Positions 1 to 5,429 of a stretch of DNA of 5,429 bases are shown piece by piece. The DNA comes from Fimbriimonadaceae bacterium (GTDB taxonomy: Bacteria; Armatimonadota; Fimbriimonadia; Fimbriimonadales; Fimbriimonadaceae): positions 1 through 5,429 of the forward strand of contig JACFNW010000177.1 of NCBI GenBank assembly GCA_019454665.1, written 5' to 3'. Both the position numbers and the translations under genes were made by a program. Numbering within the stretch: position 1 is the first letter of the stretch; every line of letters begins with the position of its first letter. The notes under the pieces are model-generated. The model ran no database searches. It worked only from the letters and a program-made list of their open reading frames with translations, and was not told the origin of the DNA.

Positions 1-7
1 TTCGCCG

Positions 8-2026
8 CTACGTCGCCCTCGGGCGCACCAATAACCCATCCAGGGGAAGGGTGCGCTGACGGACGCCGGTGAGCCGGAAGGCGGCGTTCGCGATTGCGGG
101 CGCGATGGCGATGATCGGCGCTTCGCTGCCGCCCGCCGACGGCAGGTCGGGCCGGTCGAGCAGGATGGTCTCCATCCGGGGCACGTCCGAGAACCGAGGC
201 ACGCGATACGCCGAAAGTCGGTCGGTGATGATCTGTCCCTTGTAGAAGTCGATCTTCTCGAACAGCGCCCCGCCGAGGCCCATCAGCACGCAACCGTCCA
301 CTTGGCTCTTGAGGTGCAACGGGTTGACGATCGCCCCGCACTCGAAGACGGTGACACACCGTGTGACTCGGAAGCCAAACCTGCCCCGTTCGATCTCCAC
401 CGCCGTCGCCACGTAGCCGCCTTTCTCGGTGCCGCAGGCGATGCCCATGTTCTTGCCCGAACCCGGCCAGCCGATCGCCTTGGCGCACGCCTCGAGCACG
501 GCCCGCAAGCGCTCGTTGCGCAGGTTCTTCAGTCGGAAGGCCACGGGGTCTTGACCCAGCGCATGCGCCAACTCGTCCATCGCCGACTCGCGGGCGAAGT
601 GGTTGAACGTAGAGGCCAACGCACGGTACGAACCTTGCCGCAACGGCGAGCGGGTCTGCCGCGATTGGGTGCGCGGATTCGGCACGTCGTAGGGCGTTTG
701 CACCCCCGCGCCGCCCGAGTTGTAGTTGGTGAATTCCCAAGAGGTCAGTCGCCCCTCTGCGTCCGCCGCAGCAGCGAGTTCGATGACCCCCGCCGGTCGG
801 AAGTAGGCGAATGTGAACTCCTCGCGCCGCGTCCACACCAATCGGATCGGCACGCCGAGCGCCCTGGCGATGCGGGCCGCCTCGACAGCGGCGTCGCCCG
901 AGTGCTTCCCACCGTAGCCCGATCCGGTGTCCGGCACCAGCACGCGCACCTGCGATTCGGGGATGCCGAGCGCATTGGCCACCTCGGTGCGCACGCCGAA
1001 CGGCCGCTGCGTCCCCGTGTGGACCGTCATCTTTGTGCCGTCCCATTCGGCCAGCGCTGCCCGGGGTTCGAGCGGGACGTGGGCGATGTACGGCACTTTG
1101 TAGGTCGCGCGCAGTTGGACCCCGTCGCGCTGGGTCAGTTCGCTGGGTGCGAGCGGCCCGCCGCGCATGATTTCAAAGAGGTCGTCGCCTTTGGGTTGCT
1201 CGGTGGATCGCCACTCGGGTTGAAGGGCCTGCAGCGCCCGTTCGGCCTGGCGGAGCGTCGGCGCGGCGACGGCCACGAATGCGCCCTCGCGCACGACGCG
1301 GACGTCCTTCATCCGTTCGGCGGCTCGCGTGTCCACCGAAACCAGTTCCTCTCCCAAGACCGACGGGCGCAGCACCTTGGCGATCAGCATGCCGGGACGG
1401 CGCAGGTCGCTCGTGTACGTATGGCGTCCGGTGACGATGTCGCGGCCACCGACTTTGGGCATGGGCCGGCCCATCACCTTCCAATCCTTCGGATCGGTGA
1501 GCGGCACCTCGCGGACGGGCTTGTCGAACGGCTGCTCCTTGGCCAAGTCGCCGTAGGTGGCCGTTTGCCCGGCGCCGCGCACCGAGCCGCCTTCGGCGAC
1601 CAAGCCGGAGCGGTCCACCGACCAGCGCGCCGCCGCGAGTTCGAGCAGCGTCTCGCGCGCCGAAGCCGCCGCGCGGCGCAAGGTGGGCGTCATCGTGGGC
1701 GTGGTGCGGCTGCCGAACGTGCCTTGGTCGAAGGGCACGCGATCGGTGTCGCCCATCACGAGTTCGATGGCTTCCATCGGCAGGCGCAGTTCCTCGGCCA
1801 CGGCTTGAGTCAGCGAGGTGCGGATGTCTTGCCCGACTTCGACTTTGCCCGTGAAGACCGTGACCTTGCCATCGGGCCCGATGTGGAGCCACGCGGCGAT
1901 GCGGTCGGTGCCTTGGCCGGCCTGATTGCGGTTCTGGGCGACGCAGGCAGGGGCGAACGCAAGCACCAAAACGCCGCCGCCCAGCCGGGCCAGCACTTCG
2001 CGCCGGGTGAGTTCCATACGCTTCAT
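8..2026 (-). CDS. Molybdopterin-binding large subunit of a xanthine dehydrogenase/isoquinoline 1-oxidoreductase (IorB-like) family hydroxylase
   Basis: This is the catalytic subunit of a molybdenum hydroxylase. Such enzymes insert water-derived oxygen into aldehydes or N-heterocycles and pass electrons to a partner [2Fe-2S] subunit. The 672-residue protein shows the IorB-type order: an N-terminal cofactor-binding segment (about 44-112, with VGQDIRTSL and MGDTD), a hammerhead domain (about 180-270), then the two main molybdopterin-binding domains. Visible cofactor motifs are TGTQRPFGVR (337-346), DTGSGYGGKHSGD (366-378) and SYRALASTFNHFARES (466-481). E635 in GGSEAPI fits the conserved catalytic glutamate near the C-terminus. 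Residues 1-30 form a Tat-like signal: TRREVL (7-12), a hydrophobic stretch, then A-C-V-A. The start at 2026 is set by a GGAGG 7 nt upstream and by the ATGA overlap with the small-subunit gene. The frame stays open far upstream, but that part only shadows the neighbour. Family is secure; substrate and electron acceptor cannot be read from sequence. Confidence 0.93.
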   Translation of the reverse strand: MKRMELTRREVLARLGGGVLVLAFAPACVAQNRNQAGQGTDRIAAWLHIGPDGKVTVFTGKVEVGQDIRTSLTQAVAEELRLPMEAIELVMGDTDRVPFDQGTFGSRTTPTMTPTLRRAAASARETLLELAAARWSVDRSGLVAEGGSVRGAGQTATYGDLAKEQPFDKPVREVPLTDPKDWKVMGRPMPKVGGRDIVTGRHTYTSDLRRPGMLIAKVLRPSVLGEELVSVDTRAAERMKDVRVVREGAFVAVAAPTLRQAERALQALQPEWRSTEQPKGDDLFEIMRGGPLAPSELTQRDGVQLRATYKVPYIAHVPLEPRAALAEWDGTKMTVHTGTQRPFGVRTEVANALGIPESQVRVLVPDTGSGYGGKHSGDAAVEAARIARALGVPIRLVWTRREEFTFAYFRPAGVIELAAAADAEGRLTSWEFTNYNSGGAGVQTPYDVPNPRTQSRQTRSPLRQGSYRALASTFNHFARESAMDELAHALGQDPVAFRLKNLRNERLRAVLEACAKAIGWPGSGKNMGIACGTEKGGYVATAVEIERGRFGFRVTRCVTVFECGAIVNPLHLKSQVDGCVLMGLGGALFEKIDFYKGQIITDRLSAYRVPRFSDVPRMETILLDRPDLPSAGGSEAPIIAIAPAIANAAFRLTGVRQRTLPLDGLLVRPRAT

Positions 2027-2493
2027 CGCGTCTCCTCCGCCCGAACGGCTCGCTCGATGGCGGCGACGATGCGTTCGTAGGTGCAGCAGCGGCAGACGTT
2101 GCCTTCCATGTGCTCCTTGATCTGGGCGGCTGTGGGCTTGGGATTGGTCGCCAGCAGACCGGCGGCATTCATGATCATGCCCGTCACGCAGTAGCCGCAC
2201 GGCATCGCGCCTTCTTCCAGAAACGCCTGCTGGAGCGGGTGAAGCCGCTCGCCCTGCGCCAGACCTTCGATCGTGACGACCTCGGCCTCGACGTCGGCGG
2301 CGTGCGTGACGCAGGATCGGGTGGGCTTGCCGCCGACCAGGACGGTGCACGCCCCGCACATGCCTTCTCCGCATCCGTACTTGGCCCCGGTGAGGCCCAG
2401 GTCGTCGCGGAGAACTTCGAGGAGGCTGGTGTCGGGGAATACCTCGACGGTTCGCGCCTCGCCGTTGACTCGCAGGGTCACCTTGGCGTCCAT
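2023..2493 (-). CDS. [2Fe-2S] iron-sulfur small subunit of the molybdenum hydroxylase (IorA/CoxS-like)
   Basis: This 156-residue protein is the electron-transfer subunit that pairs with the large subunit encoded directly downstream. Its N-terminal plant-ferredoxin domain binds one [2Fe-2S] cluster through C41, C46, C49 and C61 (C-x4-C-x2-C-x11-C, in YGCGEGMCGACTV). Its C-terminal helical domain binds the second through C99, C102, C134 and C136 (PCGYC and GNVCRC). All eight ligands are present, and C137 is an extra cysteine beside the last ligand. Length matches the usual 150-165 residues of the family. The ATG at 2493 was chosen because the protein then begins MDAKVTLRVNGE, as relatives do. 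The frame is open further upstream (to an ATG-type codon at 2658), but that would run through the divergent gene. No strong Shine-Dalgarno is seen, only GGTAA 8 nt upstream. It has no signal peptide of its own, so it may be exported as a folded complex with its partner. The stop overlaps the next start as ATGA. Confidence 0.94.
   Translation of the reverse strand: MDAKVTLRVNGEARTVEVFPDTSLLEVLRDDLGLTGAKYGCGEGMCGACTVLVGGKPTRSCVTHAADVEAEVVTIEGLAQGERLHPLQQAFLEEGAMPCGYCVTGMIMNAAGLLATNPKPTAAQIKEHMEGNVCRCCTYERIVAAIERAVRAEETR
2034..2038 (-). promoter_or_regulatory. Shine-Dalgarno site of the large-subunit gene
   Basis: On the minus strand GGAGG is followed by a 7-nt spacer (AGACGCG) and then the ATG at 2026. 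The site lies inside the last codons of the small-subunit gene, so translation of the two subunits is probably coupled. It also favours this ATG over the in-frame ATG three codons later (2017), which would be 16 nt from the site. Confidence 0.8.
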
Positions 2494-2536
2494 GTCCAAG
2501 ATTACCCATAGTCGCCATAGCGGTAACCTCGGGGAG
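2494..2536. promoter_or_regulatory. Divergent start region between the hydroxylase operon and the phosphotransferase gene
   Basis: Only 43 bp separate the two start codons, so both promoters must overlap here or lie inside the opposite gene. The gap holds an inverted repeat, TTACC (2502-2506) and GGTAA (2522-2526), flanking two direct copies of CCATAG (2506-2511 and 2515-2520). The repeat places a GGTAA 8 nt before the minus-strand ATG and 10 nt before the plus-strand ATG. I cannot tell whether these act as weak ribosome-binding sites, as an operator, or not at all. No clear -35/-10 pair is visible for either direction. Confidence 0.35.
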
Positions 2537-3451
2537 ATGGCGCGCGACTGGAAGCCGGAGGTGGACTTGGACATTGCGTCGGCGGACGACGTCGTCTGCG
2601 CGCAGTTCCCCACGTTTGCCGAGGAGACGCCGGAGTTTCTGGGGCGCGGATGGGACAACTATTGCATCCTCTACCCTTCCGGAACGGCGTTTCGATTGCC
2701 CACGCGGACGATGGGCGCTCACGCGATGGTGTGCGAGACGGTCGTGCTGCCCCAGTTGGTCGGGCGGTTGGGCCTGCGCATCCCCGAGCCGACCTACTTT
2801 GGCTGCCCAACGAAGACCTATCGCTATCCGTTCATGGGCTATCGCCCGGTGGCGGGAATCTGCGCCGATCAGGTTTCTCTCTCGCTGGACGAAGAACTCG
2901 CCGCCGCCGAGGCGCTAGGCGCGTTCCTGCGCGGGCTTCACGCGTTGCCGGTCCAGGACGTTGACGGATTGCCCCTCGGCACGCTCGGCAAGGCCGACCC
3001 CGAGCGCCTGATGCAGAAGATCGCTAACAGGATCGCCTCGCTGGAGCACCTGCCTCCCGCAGACCTCGAAACCGTGATGCAAGCCCTGGAGCTCTGCCGC
3101 CGCTTGGCCGAGTGGGCCATTCCCAGCCCGAAGCGAGTGCCGATCCACGGCGACCTGTATCCCCGCCACGTGATGATCGAAGACGGGCGCGTTTGCGGAG
3201 TGATTGATTGGGGCGACGCGCACGCCGGGCATCCCGCCGTGGATCTGTCCTTGGCGTACACGATGTTCGGTCCCGCATCCCGCGAGCACTTCTGGGAGGC
3301 TTACGGGGAGCGATTGGACGAGGGCGACGAGGCGTTGGCCCGCTTGCGCGCGGGCATGTACGGCGTGGCGCTCCTTGCCTACGGGCTGGATCAGGACGAC
3401 GCCGTTTGCGCGTCACTCGGGCGGCGTGTTTTGGGTTCATTCGAAGCGTAG
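2537..3451 (+). CDS. Aminoglycoside phosphotransferase (APH) family protein of unknown substrate
   Basis: This 304-residue protein has the protein-kinase-like fold of small-molecule phosphotransferases (APH family, Pfam PF01636), which move the ATP gamma-phosphate to a hydroxyl group. The N-terminal lobe includes GRGWDN (36-41), AFRLPTR (51-57, where R53 takes the usual lysine/arginine place) and a likely helix-C glutamate, E67. The catalytic loop is HGDLYPRH (204-211), with D206 as the expected catalytic base. The metal-binding motif is DWGD (224-227), followed by HPAVDLSLAY (232-241). H211 stands where classic APH enzymes have asparagine. From memory, a bacterial subfamily with an HGDLxxRH loop shares this, so it need not mean loss of activity. 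The ATG at 2537 is preferred because relatives begin with a W-x-P-E stretch just before the first helix. Its GGGGAG abuts the ATG and is too close to be a normal Shine-Dalgarno. Alternatives are an ATG at 2492 and a GTG at 2561. Resistance to a drug should not be assumed. Confidence 0.88.
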   Translation: MARDWKPEVDLDIASADDVVCAQFPTFAEETPEFLGRGWDNYCILYPSGTAFRLPTRTMGAHAMVCETVVLPQLVGRLGLRIPEPTYFGCPTKTYRYPFMGYRPVAGICADQVSLSLDEELAAAEALGAFLRGLHALPVQDVDGLPLGTLGKADPERLMQKIANRIASLEHLPPADLETVMQALELCRRLAEWAIPSPKRVPIHGDLYPRHVMIEDGRVCGVIDWGDAHAGHPAVDLSLAYTMFGPASREHFWEAYGERLDEGDEALARLRAGMYGVALLAYGLDQDDAVCASLGRRVLGSFEA

Positions 3452-3454
3452 TCC

Positions 3455-3465
3455 GTCCAATGGAC
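3455..3465. repeat. 11-bp perfect palindrome upstream of the pspA promoter
   Basis: GTCCAATGGAC is a 5-bp inverted repeat around a single A, lying 3 bp after the phosphotransferase stop codon. Its centre at 3460 is about 39 bp before the transcription start predicted from the TATAAT at 3487. That is where a regulator touching RNA polymerase could bind. It is short enough to occur by chance. Confidence 0.3.
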
Positions 3466-3486
3466 CCGGTTGAATCATGACCTGTG

Positions 3487-3492
3487 TATAAT
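3487..3492 (+). promoter_or_regulatory. Candidate -10 element of the pspA promoter
   Basis: TATAAT matches the primary-sigma -10 consensus exactly and sits in a locally AT-richer stretch between two GC-rich genes. It would give a transcription start near 3499 and a leader of about 35 nt before the ATG at 3534. No good -35 hexamer lies 16-18 bp upstream; the closest is TGGACC at 3461-3466, with a 20-bp spacer. A sigma-54 -24/-12 element of the kind used by enterobacterial pspA is not visible. The gene may therefore depend on an activator or be weakly expressed without stress. Confidence 0.6.
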
Positions 3493-3526
3493 CGTATCTT
3501 GGTCCGGCGTGTTGCGTCCCGGCGGT

Positions 3527-3531
3527 GGTGA
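3527..3531 (+). promoter_or_regulatory. Probable Shine-Dalgarno of pspA (GGTGA)
   Basis: GGTGA can pair with the 5' part of the anti-Shine-Dalgarno (TCACC). Two nt remain before the ATG at 3534, an acceptable aligned spacing for this part of the motif. It supports ATG 3534 over the in-frame GTG codons at 3525 and 3528, which have no purine-rich site before them. Confidence 0.5.
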
Positions 3532-3533
3532 GG

Positions 3534-4349
3534 ATGTCACGATTTTTCAACTGGCTTAAGGCCGTTTTCAACCGAGTCATGAACCGGCTCGAAGATCCGG
3601 ACATGATGCTGGATCAGGCTCGGCGCGATATGCAGGAAAGCCTGGTTCAGAACCGCGAACGTGCGGTCCAGGCGATCACGCAGAAGAACCGTCTGCAGGG
3701 CATGTTGGCGGATGCCGAAAAGAAGTCCGCCCAGCTCGAGCAACAGGCGACGATGGCCCTGAAACAGGGCAACCGCGACCTCGCGCGCCAGTTCATGCGC
3801 GAGAAGTCGAACAACGACGCGGTCATCGAAAGCCTGCGCGCCTCGCACGCCCAGGCGCTTCAGACCGTCGAGGCCGTCAAGGTCGCGATCAAGCGGCAGG
3901 AAGAGGAAGTCCGCCGCAAGACCGCCGAAGCCCTGGCCATGAAGGCGCAGTGGAAGCAGGCGCAGATTCAGAATTCGATTTCCAAAGCGCTCGAGGGCCT
4001 GACGTTCGAGAACCAACTCGACACATTCAACGCTGCCGCCGACCGCATCAAGGACGCGCAGGCCGAGGCGCTGGCGCGGCAGGAGATGCAGTCCGAGAGC
4101 GTGCAGGGCAAGATCATGGCGATGCAGGATCAGGCCATGGACTACCAGGCCGAAGAGGAACTGCAGAAGCTGGAAGAGCGGCTCGGCATGCGCCCGAAGA
4201 CCGTCGAAGTGCAGCCCGAGCAGACCGTGGCTTTGGGTGTGGGCGGCGACGTCCCCGCCGCCCCTGCCGCCGAGGTCTCCCTATCTGAAGTGGATAAGCA
4301 ACTCGAGGAACTCGAGAAGCGCATTCAGGGCCACGAAAAGAAGGGCTGA
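3534..4349 (+). CDS. pspA: PspA/IM30 family phage shock protein A
   Basis: PspA binds the inner face of the cytoplasmic membrane and assembles into ESCRT-III-like rods or rings that stabilise damaged membrane (established for E. coli PspA and Vipp1). The 271-residue product has a typical amphipathic first helix (MSRFFNWLKAVFNRVMNRLE, 1-20), then the family segment DPDMMLDQARRDMQESL (21-37). A long charged alpha-helical hairpin or coiled coil runs to about residue 145, and further helices to about 218, including FENQLDTFNAAADRI (158-172). It is longer than the 222-residue E. coli protein. Residues 222-248 form a proline/alanine/valine-rich linker, and 250-267 (LSEVDKQLEELEKRIQGH) look like a separate terminal helix, as in Vipp1-like proteins. 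No pspB, pspC, pspF or LiaF homologue lies nearby, so it appears to stand alone behind its own promoter. The downstream neighbour is convergent. ATG 3534 is chosen because family members start two to four residues before the FF of the first helix. Confidence 0.95.
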   Translation: MSRFFNWLKAVFNRVMNRLEDPDMMLDQARRDMQESLVQNRERAVQAITQKNRLQGMLADAEKKSAQLEQQATMALKQGNRDLARQFMREKSNNDAVIESLRASHAQALQTVEAVKVAIKRQEEEVRRKTAEALAMKAQWKQAQIQNSISKALEGLTFENQLDTFNAAADRIKDAQAEALARQEMQSESVQGKIMAMQDQAMDYQAEEELQKLEERLGMRPKTVEVQPEQTVALGVGGDVPAAPAAEVSLSEVDKQLEELEKRIQGHEKKG

Positions 4350-4364
4350 CGGTTCATTCGCCCT

Positions 4365-4406
4365 GGAGGACCGCTCCGGCGTGTCCCTGTCCGGAATAGG
4401 GTCTCC
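4365..4406 (+). terminator. Possible stem-loop terminator after pspA
   Basis: An outer stem pairs GGAG-ACC (4365-4368 and 4370-4372, one bulged G) with GGTCTCC (4400-4406). An inner stem pairs TCCGG (4375-4379) with CCGGA (4391-4395). The structure begins 16 nt after the pspA stop. No run of T follows, so if it terminates transcription it would be weak or need a factor. It could also simply protect the 3' end, or be chance folding in GC-rich DNA. Confidence 0.25.
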
Positions 4407-4597
4407 TTGAGGCCGAGGCTTTGGAACCGATCCGCTTCCCCGCCGGTTCGACTTGGGGTTCGAGTGCCTCGACGAGCCCTTTGCCTCTCGGTGGCAGGCC
4501 GCGGCACCCCTGCTGCGGAGGCTTGCCGAGGCCAACGGAGATCCTCGCGGTGACCGTTTATCGGGCGGACGGCAAACCGAACTACAGTATCCAACCC

Positions 4598-4626
4598 GAA
4601 ACAAACGCCCAGCTTGGCTGCCAAGC
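4598..4626 (-). terminator. Likely intrinsic terminator of the DUF2332 gene
   Basis: Read on the minus strand, a perfect 7-bp inverted repeat around a single base, GCTTGGC-A-GCCAAGC (4612-4626), lies 36 nt after the DUF2332 stop. It would fold as a 6-bp stem with a 3-nt loop. TGGGC and then GTTTGTTT (down to about 4599) follow. The T-rich tract is interrupted and starts a few bases late, so termination may be incomplete. Confidence 0.5.
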
Positions 4627-4662
4627 GCCGCAAGCCGCCGCCGCGACGACGCGTTCCGCAGG

Positions 4663-5429
4663 TCAAGCAAGGCGTTCGAGCTTCGTCGCGGCATCCAGTT
4701 CGGGCGGCCAGAGCCACTCGCGCACCCAACGGCCGTGGTGGTGCGGGGAGGCGATGACGAACTCCCGCGCCCGCCCGTCCTCGTACCGGGTCACGCGCAG
4801 GTCGTCGTGCCGCGAGACGAACCACATCGCCCGCTCGCGTGAAGCCTCCAGCATCGAAGCGTGAAACCGCTCGATCTGCTCCGCGGCGAGCTGATAGAAC
4901 ACGTGCGTTTGGAACACGATGGGCACGGCATCGGCGGGAGCCAAGAGCGCCTGCTTCGCCGTTTCCTCCACCGCGTCGCCCTGCCACACGCGCGGCTTCA
5001 AGTCTTGCGCGATCTGCATGGCGAGGTCGAGGATGGGACGACGCTCGGCTTGCTCGGGCCAGAGCAAAGCGCGCAGCCAATCCCGGTCGGCTTCCGAAGC
5101 GACGTCGAGGGGATGTAGGTCCACCCCGACCCGAGACACCACATGCGGCGGACCGTCGGTCGGGGTGGACTCCCGGGGACTCCACGACGTGCGCAGCGTC
5201 AGGCGCGCGTTCGGGTCGCCAAAGGAGCCCGCCTCGGTCTCCACCCGGAAGTGGTCCAAACACAGGTTCAGTCCCATGCTCGCGCCGAACTCGACCAACG
5301 CCACTTGTCGGCCCGCCGCCAACCGCGCGAACGTAGGCAACAGATACACCGTCCGCCCCACTTCGTTGGTCTGCACGCGGCGGGTCGTCAGGTGCCCGTA
5401 GATCGCCTCCCGGTGCTCCAGAGCAAAGG
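4663..5429 (-). CDS. DUF2332 family protein, 5' end beyond the window
   Basis: The frame is open to the right edge, giving 254 visible C-terminal residues. Family members are about 330-350 residues, so roughly 80-100 are missing. I recognise the family (DUF2332, Pfam PF10094, no assigned function) from the order of segments. HREAIYGHLTTRRVQTNEVGR (6-25) comes first, then LVEFGASMGLNLCLDHFRV (44-62), then SRVGVDLHPLDV, LLWPEQAERR and IVFQTHVFYQLAAEQIERF. A C-terminal stretch ends near SPHHHGRWVREWLWPPEL. VEFGASMGLN (45-54) resembles the glycine-rich SAM-binding motif I of Rossmann-fold methyltransferases. That reading is inference. A GTG at 5376 could be taken as the start, but the conserved HR...RRVQTNEVGR region continues across it, so the gene is incomplete rather than short. 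It converges on pspA, and no partner gene is visible. Confidence 0.88.
   Translation of the reverse strand, partial: FALEHREAIYGHLTTRRVQTNEVGRTVYLLPTFARLAAGRQVALVEFGASMGLNLCLDHFRVETEAGSFGDPNARLTLRTSWSPRESTPTDGPPHVVSRVGVDLHPLDVASEADRDWLRALLWPEQAERRPILDLAMQIAQDLKPRVWQGDAVEETAKQALLAPADAVPIVFQTHVFYQLAAEQIERFHASMLEASRERAMWFVSRHDDLRVTRYEDGRAREFVIASPHHHGRWVREWLWPPELDAATKLERLA

Larger units (their letters stand above)
4350..4662. other. Convergent intergenic region of 313 bp
   Basis: This lies between the ends of pspA (plus) and the DUF2332 gene (minus). It contains a nested stem-loop near the pspA end (4365-4406), a perfect hairpin with a T-rich tail facing the minus-strand gene (4598-4626), and a plus-strand frame open from 4411 that looks weakly coding up to about 4555. 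I see no convincing gene start, RNA gene or mobile-element end. The segment 4555-4610 is poorer in GC than its surroundings. Confidence 0.6.

Noticed and set aside
302..2080. Long plus-strand open frame antisense to the large-subunit gene
   Set aside because: It is the usual antisense shadow of a GC-rich gene: rich in R, H and G, with no recognisable domain, while the minus strand encodes a well-conserved family throughout.
8..2722. A single 904-codon minus-strand reading frame as one fusion protein
   Set aside because: Upstream of 2026 the frame is arginine-rich nonsense lying over the iron-sulfur gene and part of the divergent phosphotransferase. The real start at 2026 has a strong Shine-Dalgarno and a signal peptide.
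2537..3451. Antibiotic resistance gene
   Set aside because: The APH fold alone does not show aminoglycoside substrate. The catalytic loop differs from classic APH enzymes, and there is no mobile or resistance context.
3537..4016. Minus-strand open frame inside pspA
   Set aside because: Leucine- and arginine-rich mirror of the PspA coiled coil, with no start context of its own.
4441..4475. tRNA T-arm-like motifs (two GGTTCGA copies 13 bp apart)
   Set aside because: The base after the TTCGAxT loop is not the required C, the stems do not pair, and no acceptor, D or anticodon arms are present around it.
4575..4595. Possible promoter (TACAGT, in the less GC-rich patch)
   Set aside because: In the plus direction it would transcribe only antisense to DUF2332, and in the minus direction it would lead only into the end of pspA. 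No -35 partner is visible.
4325..5263. Long minus-strand frame overlapping the DUF2332 gene
   Set aside because: Its translation is low-complexity (A, R, G, P) with no motif, while another minus frame of the same DNA gives a clear DUF2332 protein.

Overview
This GC-rich window (GC-dominated third codon positions in every gene) looks like ordinary chromosomal DNA of a free-living, probably aerobic bacterium. No insertion sequence, phage gene, CRISPR array or RNA gene was found. The proteins resemble families spread across several high-GC environmental phyla. A soil or water lineage such as Armatimonadota, Acidobacteriota or Chloroflexota is my guess, made only from the flavour of the proteins and not demonstrated by any marker in the window.

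Layout: (1) 8-2493, minus strand: a two-gene operon for a molybdenum hydroxylase of the isoquinoline 1-oxidoreductase type. The small [2Fe-2S] subunit is upstream and the large molybdopterin-binding subunit downstream, with a 4-bp ATGA overlap and a strong Shine-Dalgarno inside the upstream gene. (2) 2494-2536: a 43-bp divergent start region with a small mirror-symmetric motif. (3) 2537-3451, plus strand: a phosphotransferase of the aminoglycoside phosphotransferase (APH) fold. (4) 3452-3533: a short gap with a perfect TATAAT hexamer. (5) 3534-4349, plus strand: a PspA/IM30 (phage shock protein A) membrane-stress protein with a C-terminal linker and extra helix. (6) 4350-4662: a 313-bp gap between convergent genes, holding a likely terminator for the minus-strand gene and a stretch that looks weakly coding. 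(7) 4663-5429, minus strand: the C-terminal 254 residues of a DUF2332 family protein whose start lies beyond the right edge.

Only the two hydroxylase genes clearly work together. The small subunit carries two iron-sulfur clusters that take electrons from the molybdenum centre in the large subunit. The large subunit starts with a Tat-like signal, so the complex is probably exported already folded, and no FAD subunit is encoded next to it. The kinase-like protein, PspA and the DUF2332 protein appear to be separate transcription units with no evident shared pathway. I did not find a convincing undescribed system. The most useful leads are the exported two-subunit hydroxylase of unknown substrate, the pspA promoter with its upstream palindrome, and the methyltransferase-like glycine motif in the DUF2332 protein.
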